Origin: Bacteroidales bacterium
GTDB lineage: Bacteria > Bacteroidota > Bacteroidia > Bacteroidales > UBA7960
Assembly: GCA_003560165.1 (NCBI GenBank)
Contig: PWJC01000009.1
Coordinates: forward strand, 1-33,746
Reading direction: 5' to 3'
DNA: 33,746 nucleotides
The notes under the pieces were generated by a model. It made no database searches and had not been told where the DNA came from. It saw only the letters and a program-made list of their open reading frames with translations. Shown here in pieces: positions 6,902 to 13,672 of the stretch. Numbering within the stretch: position 1 is the first letter of the stretch; every line of letters begins with the position of its first letter. The translations under genes were made by a program, and so were the position numbers.

Positions 6902-8170
6902 TTAGTTGTCTTTGTCGTAAAGTCTCACATTATCTATCCTGAATGAACCGTTGGTCCCCTGAGGATGACTGCCTTCGTACCTCCAGGCAATATGCACAAC
7001 TCCCTGGAATCCGCTCAGGTCGATCTCTCCCGAGTCAATCCATGTGTGGAAGCTGTCTTGTTGACCTGCCAGCCTCGCCTCCAGCGGCTCCCATGAGGCC
7101 CGGGCCGGGTCGCCTTCAAAGTCGGATGAAATATACAAACCGACTGCATCATGTGTAAGGAATTCGTGTGCGCTTTGAAATTCGAGTACGGGCGAACTGC
7201 TGGCATTCAGGTCGACCGGGGGGGTGATCAGCCACATGATGTTGTTTGGGTCGGGTGAGTTGAATGCGGTTGCCTGGGCATAATGATTCCCGGCAAAGGT
7301 GCGGCAGATCCACACCCTGCCGCCTTCCTCGGAAATGGTTTGCCAGCCGTTCTGTTCGATGTTCTCGAAATTCTCGTATCCCTGGAAGTCTTCGTTGATC
7401 GAGGTCACCAGATTTTCGTGGATGATGCATCGCTCATCCTCCATATCCAGTTCGTCCGGGTTGCGGATGAGCAATTGCCAGTTGTCGTGAAACTGCGAAA
7501 CAACGGCTACCAGCCTGCCGTTGCCCCGGGGTACTTCCTGGCCGGCAAAATCGGCAAATCCGCTGGTACGGACGATGATGCGGTCGCCATGGCAATCTTC
7601 CAGCACCCTGTTCCCGCTTTGCTGATTTTCTGCATCGGCAAATGTCCTGCCCAGTTCCGTGCTGCTGAATTGCACCTCTTCGAGCCGGACCAACCGGGCC
7701 TGATAGCCCCCGGCGAGGATGTCGGCAATTTCAACCACAACCGGATCGACAGGGATGCCCTCGCCCTGCAGTATCAGGTTGTTCCCGAATTGTACAGAGT
7801 CGAGCTGAAGCATGTTGTTGTAAGAGTTCAGCACCGAGCCCTTCAGGGAGAGCCGCACCGAGTCGCCCACCCGGAGGTCGCCGGCAAAGTCCATGCGCAG
7901 GTGGATCCCTGCAGTGGCATCCTGTACATAGGCCTCGCGGTATATGTTTCCGGACGATCCATCCATGGTCACCGTGGCATAAACCGACATGGGTTCGATG
8001 AAGGACAGGGGGCGACCGTCGTAGAGCCCCCTGAGTTCCGACATGCTCAACACTTCGCCCGGTTCATTCAGGGGGGGATGTTCGGGGTCTTTTTCGCATG
8101 AGGTCAGTACGGGCAACAACAGCAGGGCCGCCACTGCGCAAAAGAACTGCCGGATCTGGGTTGGGTTCAT
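6902..8170 (-). CDS. DUF5689 lipoprotein with choice-of-anchor J-like C-terminus
   Basis: A 422-residue exported lipoprotein (lipobox VLTSC, Cys25). Residues about 40-240 form a DUF5689-type region with an OB-fold-like pattern: SVYATVTMDGSSGNIYREAYVQD, GDSVRLSLKG, NNMLQLDSV, then a second conserved block (FADAENQ...LEDCHGDRIIVRTSGFADFAG...LVAVVSQF...LIRNPDEL). Residues about 260-420 resemble a choice-of-anchor J / cleaved-adhesin beta-sandwich: INEDFQGYENFENIEQNGW, ITPPVDLNASSSPVLEFQS, WEPLEARLAG, HIAWRYEGSHPQGTNGSFRIDNVRLYD. It is the last of three consecutive minus-strand genes (receptor, paralogue, this) with only 16 bp between it and its paralogue. Likely surface-exposed and possibly a ligand-capture subunit for the receptor; the ligand is unknown. 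The stop is 3 bp from the convergent desulfurase gene stop. Confidence 0.82.
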   Translation of the reverse strand: MNPTQIRQFFCAVAALLLLPVLTSCEKDPEHPPLNEPGEVLSMSELRGLYDGRPLSFIEPMSVYATVTMDGSSGNIYREAYVQDATAGIHLRMDFAGDLRVGDSVRLSLKGSVLNSYNNMLQLDSVQFGNNLILQGEGIPVDPVVVEIADILAGGYQARLVRLEEVQFSSTELGRTFADAENQQSGNRVLEDCHGDRIIVRTSGFADFAGQEVPRGNGRLVAVVSQFHDNWQLLIRNPDELDMEDERCIIHENLVTSINEDFQGYENFENIEQNGWQTISEEGGRVWICRTFAGNHYAQATAFNSPDPNNIMWLITPPVDLNASSSPVLEFQSAHEFLTHDAVGLYISSDFEGDPARASWEPLEARLAGQQDSFHTWIDSGEIDLSGFQGVVHIAWRYEGSHPQGTNGSFRIDNVRLYDKDN

Positions 8171-8186
8171 GGTAAACCGTTTTTTG

Positions 8187-9548
8187 TTATTCTATAATAA
8201 TATCGTTCAGGCTTCTGATCATCAGCTGGGGCTCAAAATGATAAGAGGCAATGCCGGTAAGGGTAAGAACGCCGGTGGGTAGCGCATTGCCTGCAAAACT
8301 GGCCCAGTTGTGGGTGTACATGGGCATGCTGCCCGTATTGTCGGTGATGGTCAGTGTGCCCGCAAACGTATTTCCTCCCGATATGATTGCCCCGCTGATG
8401 CGCACCAGGGTAGACTGGTAGGTATCAATGTTGTCCCTGATCTCACGGACGCTCACTTCTCTGGGGGCAGGCAGGTCGGCTGTACCCAGATTGTGGGCCT
8501 GTGCAATGGGTGTATTGTCTATCTGCAGCAAGCCCTGGTAATCGCTTACCCTCAGTCCTGATACGAGTACCCTGATGTGGGTGCCCAGTGGGAAATCGTG
8601 AAAACTACCGAACCTCACCACCATGCCCTGACCCGATTCGTCCATCATAAAGAGGTTCTGTCCGGGATGGTTTGAGTGCTCCCGGTCGGAGATCACCACG
8701 CCTTCGATGCGGGTGTTGTCGGGTATGCGGGCGACTCCTTCCCGGTAGTTTTGCCTCAGTTGGGCCAGGGTGATTAGTTCGTGATCATCGCCCGGAATAG
8801 CACATCGCTCCCCATCTAGTTCCACTTCATCCAGGTGGCGGATATAAAGCTGCATTTGGTTCATATGCTGGGAAACGATGGCCACCAGGTTGCCATTGCC
8901 CCCGGGAACCGGCTGACCGGCAAAGCTTGCATATCCGCTGGTGCGGACAATGATGCTGTTGCCATCGCAGTCTTCCAGCCTCCGGTTCTGGGGCTGGAGG
9001 TTTTCGGCGTCGGCAAAGGGGAGCCCGGTATGGGCATCGGCAAACTGTACCTCTGCAAGCTTCAGTAGTCGTCCCTGGTGTTGGGGGGTAATATCGGAGA
9101 TGCGCATTGGGGAGGCTGCGACGGTTTTTTGCGTGGCCAGTTTGATGATGTTGCGGTCGGCGTTCACGTTGTCGAGCTGCAGCATCTGCTGGTATGAGCC
9201 CAGGGTGGTGCCTTTCAGGTAGATCCTGACCGAATCGCCCTGGTAAATCCCGCCCGGGGCCTGCAGGCACAGGTTGATGGCCGCGGTGCCGTCTTCGACA
9301 AATGCGCTCCGGTAGATATTCCCCTTTTTGTCGTCCATGGTCACCGTGGCATACACCGAATAATCGCTGGTAAATTCATGGGGTCCTGCCTGGTACAACT
9401 CTCTGAGCTGTGCAATGGTGATGACATTGCCCACGGGGATATCATCCGGAAGGGATTCGGCGAAATCATCGTGGATGCAGCCACCCGGCAAAAGGGAAAC
9501 TGCAGGGAGGAGCATCAGCAGGGCTTTTTTCTTCAGGCGGTACATCAT
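8187..9548 (-). CDS. DUF5689 lipoprotein with repeated OB-like domains
   Basis: A 453-residue lipoprotein (lipobox LLPGGC, Cys24). The N-terminal half (about 40-245) is clearly homologous to the downstream gene product: SVYATVTMDDKKGNIYRSAFVED, GDSVRIYLKGTTLGSYQQMLQLDNV, FADAENLQPQNRRLEDCDG, IVRTSGYASFAGQPVPGG, ending in a shared ERC. The second half differs: instead of a beta-sandwich it carries another DUF5689-like unit (ITLAQLRQNYREGVARIPDN, RIEGVVISDREHSNHPGQNLF, QGMVVRF, LVSGLRVSDYQGLLQID, about 255-345) and a third, shorter OB-like stretch (VRISGAIISGGNTFAGTLTI...). Two in-frame ATGs (9548, 9545) are adjacent. It starts 28 bp after the receptor gene stop. The pair arose by duplication; binding of nucleic acid is only a hypothesis from the OB-like fold. 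Confidence 0.82.
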   Translation of the reverse strand: MMYRLKKKALLMLLPAVSLLPGGCIHDDFAESLPDDIPVGNVITIAQLRELYQAGPHEFTSDYSVYATVTMDDKKGNIYRSAFVEDGTAAINLCLQAPGGIYQGDSVRIYLKGTTLGSYQQMLQLDNVNADRNIIKLATQKTVAASPMRISDITPQHQGRLLKLAEVQFADAHTGLPFADAENLQPQNRRLEDCDGNSIIVRTSGYASFAGQPVPGGNGNLVAIVSQHMNQMQLYIRHLDEVELDGERCAIPGDDHELITLAQLRQNYREGVARIPDNTRIEGVVISDREHSNHPGQNLFMMDESGQGMVVRFGSFHDFPLGTHIRVLVSGLRVSDYQGLLQIDNTPIAQAHNLGTADLPAPREVSVREIRDNIDTYQSTLVRISGAIISGGNTFAGTLTITDNTGSMPMYTHNWASFAGNALPTGVLTLTGIASYHFEPQLMIRSLNDIIIE

Positions 9549-9576
9549 ATAACGGGTCTTTAAATGTTATGTGGGC

Positions 9577-12141
9577 TTAAAACCTGAGGGCCAGGTTGGC
9601 AAAATAGGTCCTGCCGTAGAGGTAAAAATACTTGGGTGCGAACTGACCGGGCCTGTGTGAATCATAACGCAGCTGCTCAAACCCGCCGGTGCGAAAATCC
9701 TGTTTGTTCATCAGGTTGCTGACACTGATATTGAAATTGATAAAATACTGCCGTTGGATCCGCCACGATCTTCCAGCAAAGGCATCGAAGGTGAAGGCAT
9801 CGGACAATTTTTCCTGCCTGAGCAGTTCTTCCCACTGGGGGTCTGTGTGCACCAGGTTCCCGAGGGCTTCGGCCGTACGCCGGTCGGGATTGATGTCGAG
9901 GTAAATGTCGTTGAAGTAGTTCGCGTTCACACCCACAAACCAATACCTGGGGCTGTCGTACCGCAGGCCTGCCGATCCGGCAGTATGGGTCATGCCGCCG
10001 ATCCTGTAACCCTTTAAAAATACCTCCCTGCCTTCGGCCACTACCTCAAAGTCATTGTCTCTGGCAATGGTCACTTCGGGACGGGAGTTATAGATGTAAT
10101 CGCCGGTGCCGGCAACAATATAGGACGACAGGGTAGGGCTCAGCGAAAGGTCGATGCCCAGTTCAACGCCCATATGCCGGGTATCCAGGTCTGTCATGAT
10201 GTAATTGACAAAGGTGCGCAACTCGTCGTGGTAAAAACTCCTCGACCAGGTCTGGTCGTGAAACTCTGTATAGAACAGACTCAGACGCGATTTGATGAAA
10301 GGGGTGCGCACAACATAGCTGACATCGCCCGAAAAGATCGTTTCGCTGCCAAGGTCTTCGATCACATGGTCCCTGACCCGTGAAGAGATATAGGCATCGC
10401 GGAAATAGGGTGCCCGGGTCATCATAGCGGCGTTTGCGTCGAGGTATTGGCGGCCGGTGATCTTAAAGGTAGCTCCGCCCTTTAGCCCGTAGTTGGTGAA
10501 GTTTTGTTTTTCGCTGTCTCCATAGGAGTTTTCGGGGAATCGTGCATTTCTCATATGCCCCGTGCGCCAGAATGTGGTGTGGGAAAGCTGGCCTGCCACA
10601 TGGAAATCCCAGCGCGGGAGTATCCACTCACTTTGTGCAAACACCGAATATTCGTTGATATTTCCCGTAAAATCGTAACCAAAGACCTCGCCTTGCTTCA
10701 CAATGCGGTTTGGGTTGTTCAGATCGGGCTGTGCCATCATGGGGTCGTCAAAGTCCCTTTCAGCAAACTGATCGATGTCGAACCACCACTCACCGCCCAG
10801 CAGGTCGTCGACGGTCTTGAACTGATGAGTTTGCGACAAGGAAATGTTGAATCCGCCTGTTAAAACATGTGTCGGGTCGGCAATGTGCTCGATGGTGCTG
10901 TTGAACACCAGTTGGGTGCGGTCGTTGCGCCTTTCTTCAACGATGTATTTCGACCGCATGCCGGTAACGTCAGCGTCCTGGTCATTGGCGTTTTCGACGG
11001 TAAACAGGTTGAGGCGATTGGCGTTGTAAAACCAGGCCCAGTCAATTTGCCGGAAAGCGTCGTCGGTTTGCCAGAGGCTGGTGGTGAGTTCGTACATGGC
11101 CGGATCGTTGCGGTGCCAGCTTGGCAGCCAGCGATAATAATCCGGACGCGGATCTCCGGCCAGATGGTAGTCGGGGTGATCGAAGGATTTGTGGCTGTCG
11201 TACCAGTTCAGTGCCGTTGATCCTCCCCGCCCGAAACCGTAGGCTGCACTGGTTGAGATCTCTGTTTGCCCGCCGGCTGTGTAGTAATGCGAGAGGATGA
11301 TCCATGGGTTATGGTATTGGTTCACCCGCGAATTCCGTTTTTCTCCCTCCTGGTAACCCCAGTTGGGGTTGTAGAAATTGTCTCCCGTTAAATCGTAGGC
11401 TTCCTGAACGGCCACCCCGGGCCTGCCGCTGCGCGAGGGAGCCCCGAATGCGACCAGCCCAAGACTGTGGCGGTTGTTTAGTTCCCTTTCGGCCGAGAGA
11501 AAATATCCCCAGGCATCGTAAAAAGTCCCGGGGGCATACCCCTCGCCGGCCGACCGCCTCGACCCGCTGAGCGTCAAGGCCCAGCCGTTGTCTTGCATGC
11601 CGGTGTTGTGCGTGAACATCATCCGGTGGTTATAGGTGCGGTTTGCACTGGAGTAGGTGGTGCGTGTACCGGCTCCGAACCGTGAGGCCCGGGTGACGAT
11701 ATTAGTTGCCCCGCCGACGCCACCGAACGCCTGCCGGGAGGGGCCAAGGCCGTGTACGGGTTCGGTCATGCGGGTTACATCGTTCAGCCCTCCCCATACC
11801 GAATAAAAGGCCCGGCCTGTTTCCGGATCGTTCACGGGGATGCCGTTGATCATCACCCGGGTGTTTTCGGAGTCATAACCGCGAATCCGGTAACGGGCGG
11901 CCCCAAAGTTAAACCCCGCCGTGTTCACATAAATGTCGCGCGAACCCTGCAGCAGGCTCGAAATATCGTGCGACTCGGCATCGCCCTCCATGTCGGCGAT
12001 GCTCAGGGTGATCACAGGTATCTGCCGGTCGTCAGCCTCCAGGGTGTCGGGCACTTCTGTGGTTTCCGCAGGGGTTTGGGCGAACAAAGTGCCCAGGCAT
12101 GCCGCGATCACCAGAAAGGACAGAAAATAACGCTTCTTCAT
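9577..12141 (-). CDS. TonB-dependent outer-membrane receptor
   Basis: A TonB-dependent receptor: an N-terminal plug followed by a 22-strand-type barrel that imports a substrate across the outer membrane using the proton gradient. The ATG at 12141 gives 854 residues and starts directly with a signal peptide (MKKRYFLSFLVIAACLGTLFAQ); an ATG nine codons upstream gives an unlikely polar leader. Plug motifs: RIRGYDSENTRVMINGIPVND, VHGLGPSRQAFGGVGGATNIV. The end is YLYGRTYFANLALRF, with the terminal aromatic typical of outer-membrane barrels. It lacks the CarboxypepD_reg-like domain that precedes SusC-type receptors, and no SusD is present. It is followed by two DUF5689 lipoproteins and faces a secreted EEP-fold enzyme. 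The substrate is unknown. Confidence 0.93.
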   Translation of the reverse strand: MKKRYFLSFLVIAACLGTLFAQTPAETTEVPDTLEADDRQIPVITLSIADMEGDAESHDISSLLQGSRDIYVNTAGFNFGAARYRIRGYDSENTRVMINGIPVNDPETGRAFYSVWGGLNDVTRMTEPVHGLGPSRQAFGGVGGATNIVTRASRFGAGTRTTYSSANRTYNHRMMFTHNTGMQDNGWALTLSGSRRSAGEGYAPGTFYDAWGYFLSAERELNNRHSLGLVAFGAPSRSGRPGVAVQEAYDLTGDNFYNPNWGYQEGEKRNSRVNQYHNPWIILSHYYTAGGQTEISTSAAYGFGRGGSTALNWYDSHKSFDHPDYHLAGDPRPDYYRWLPSWHRNDPAMYELTTSLWQTDDAFRQIDWAWFYNANRLNLFTVENANDQDADVTGMRSKYIVEERRNDRTQLVFNSTIEHIADPTHVLTGGFNISLSQTHQFKTVDDLLGGEWWFDIDQFAERDFDDPMMAQPDLNNPNRIVKQGEVFGYDFTGNINEYSVFAQSEWILPRWDFHVAGQLSHTTFWRTGHMRNARFPENSYGDSEKQNFTNYGLKGGATFKITGRQYLDANAAMMTRAPYFRDAYISSRVRDHVIEDLGSETIFSGDVSYVVRTPFIKSRLSLFYTEFHDQTWSRSFYHDELRTFVNYIMTDLDTRHMGVELGIDLSLSPTLSSYIVAGTGDYIYNSRPEVTIARDNDFEVVAEGREVFLKGYRIGGMTHTAGSAGLRYDSPRYWFVGVNANYFNDIYLDINPDRRTAEALGNLVHTDPQWEELLRQEKLSDAFTFDAFAGRSWRIQRQYFINFNISVSNLMNKQDFRTGGFEQLRYDSHRPGQFAPKYFYLYGRTYFANLALRF

Positions 12142-12247
12142 GGCTTCTTCATTTACAGATAACATCAAAGCGGGTGCTATGTCAACGCTACTTTAGCCAG
12201 AGCTTTTTTATTCGCAACATCCATAAGTCGAATAAAAAAACTTCATG

Positions 12248-12268
12248 TATCTTTGAATAACAAAAGTA
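12248..12268. promoter_or_regulatory. Divergent -7 boxes, receptor locus and EEP gene
   Basis: The 151-bp gap carries TATCTTTG on the plus strand (12248-12255), 37 bp before the EEP gene ATG, and TACTTTTG on the minus strand (12261-12268), about 120 bp before the receptor ATG. Both match TAnnTTTG fully; clear -33 boxes are not seen. The two boxes nearly abut, so shared regulation of the two transcripts is possible. Confidence 0.4.
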
Positions 12269-12292
12269 AGCATTTCTGAAAAAGGTCTGCTC

Positions 12293-13354
12293 ATGTCTGA
12301 CAAATTGCCTTTTACCTCCCTGGCGCTTGCCCTGACCCTGTTTTTGGTCACCCCCGGGGCATATGCTCAGGATGCCGGCGATAAACGTGAGTTTGTCGGG
12401 GTCTGTATCGGTTTTTACAATGTGGAGAATCTGTTCGATACCATCAACGACCCCGCCATCCGCGACAACGACTTTACGCCCGAAGGCAGCAACCGCTGGA
12501 ATACGGAACGCTATTTTGAAAAATTGGAAAACCTGGCAGAGGTTATTCAGCGGCTCGGCCAGAACCTGACCCCCGACGGGCCGGCGGTGCTCGGACTGGC
12601 GGAAGTGGAGAACAAAACGGTACTCGAAGATCTGGCGCAACAGGAAAAGATCCGCGACCGCAACTATCAGATAGTGCACATTACCAGCCCCGATCCCAGG
12701 GGTATGGACGTGGCCTATCTTTACAATCCAACCTATTTTGAGTACATCAGTTACAAGGCCTATCCGACCATCGTCGAAGGCCGCCCCGATTTCCGGACCC
12801 GGCATCAACTGCTGCTTACCGGTAATCTGTTGGGGGAGCGCATGCACTTTATCGTGGCCCACTGGCCCAGCAGGGTAGGAGGAGAGGCCCGCAGCCGCCC
12901 CCTTCGTATTGTCGCAGCCGACATTGCCCGGCACATCATTGATTCCATCCAGGAGGCAGAACCCGGCGCAAAGGTGTTCCTGATGGGCGACTTCAACGAC
13001 AACCCCAACGATATCAGCATCAGAAAGCATTTGCGATCAAGGGGGGACAAGGAGGGCCTCTCGGAAGAAGAACTTTTCAACCCATTTGAGGATTTCTACC
13101 GCCGGGGTATCGGCACCAATGCCTGGCGGGACGCCTGGAGCCTGTTCGACCAGATATTGCTGACCCCTTCCTTACTGGGCGATGACTTCAGTGAGCTGAC
13201 CTATCTCCGTGCCGAGGTGTTCAACAGGCCGTTTTTGAGGCAGCCCTCGGGCAGATTCCAGGGATACCCATTCCGTTCCTTTGGCGGAGGGGTTTACCTG
13301 GGCGGCTACAGCGACCACTTCCCGGTGGTTGTCTTTTTAATCAGAGAAACCTAA
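12293..13354 (+). CDS. Secreted endonuclease/exonuclease/phosphatase-fold protein
   Basis: A 353-residue member of the endonuclease/exonuclease/phosphatase (EEP, DNase I-like) superfamily with an N-terminal signal peptide cleaved near AYAQ (residue 26). Catalytic landmarks are complete: N43 and E45 in NVENLFD, metal ligand E104 in LAEVEN, H190 in HWPSR, D233 and N235 in GDFNDNPND, and the final D341-H342 in YSDHFPVVV. EEP proteins cleave phosphodiesters or phosphomonoesters in nucleic acids or lipids; the exact substrate cannot be read from these motifs. It is exported, and is divergent from the receptor/DUF5689 genes, which suggests it degrades an extracellular or periplasmic phosphate ester whose products are taken up. 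It is followed 14 bp later by a small gene on the same strand. Confidence 0.88.
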   Translation: MSDKLPFTSLALALTLFLVTPGAYAQDAGDKREFVGVCIGFYNVENLFDTINDPAIRDNDFTPEGSNRWNTERYFEKLENLAEVIQRLGQNLTPDGPAVLGLAEVENKTVLEDLAQQEKIRDRNYQIVHITSPDPRGMDVAYLYNPTYFEYISYKAYPTIVEGRPDFRTRHQLLLTGNLLGERMHFIVAHWPSRVGGEARSRPLRIVAADIARHIIDSIQEAEPGAKVFLMGDFNDNPNDISIRKHLRSRGDKEGLSEEELFNPFEDFYRRGIGTNAWRDAWSLFDQILLTPSLLGDDFSELTYLRAEVFNRPFLRQPSGRFQGYPFRSFGGGVYLGGYSDHFPVVVFLIRET

Positions 13355-13368
13355 AACAACCCCAGCCC

Positions 13369-13641
13369 ATGTCTGAAAACAACACCCGCACACCCCGGGC
13401 AGGATCCCGCAAAAAAAGAAAAGGCATCAGGTACCGGCAGCTGGGGTTCAAGCTCACCGAGGGGCAGAAAAAGGCCCTGGATAATTATTGCAGGTCAAAC
13501 CAGCTGACCCCCATTCGTTTCATCAAATCGCTGGTCAATGAACATGTAGCCCGTTACCGTCCGGATCCTGCACCTCCCAGTTACGCCACCCCGAACCAGC
13601 TGGAACTGTTTGAGGCCGGGAAGTCCAAAGCCGGGAAGTAA
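13369..13641 (+). CDS. Small basic protein with C-terminal QLELF clamp-type motif
   Basis: A 90-residue cytoplasmic protein. Residues 1-22 are very basic (RKKRKGIRYR). Residues about 21-62 resemble a ribbon-helix-helix or related short DNA-binding unit: a strand RYRQLGFKLT, a helix EGQKKALDNYCRS, a turn NQLTP and a helix IRFIKSLVNEHV. Near the end, residues 76-81 read NQLELF; QLELF (77-81) closely matches the bacterial beta-clamp-binding pentapeptide consensus QL(S/D)LF. I recall similar small Bacteroidetes proteins that end in TPNQLDLF, but cannot confirm the family. It is 14 bp downstream of the EEP gene and convergent with mutS2. A role at the replication fork or in repair is inference. 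Confidence 0.7.
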   Translation: MSENNTRTPRAGSRKKRKGIRYRQLGFKLTEGQKKALDNYCRSNQLTPIRFIKSLVNEHVARYRPDPAPPSYATPNQLELFEAGKSKAGK

Positions 13642-13672
13642 TGGGCTGCAGATTGCATCACGCTCCCCCCGC

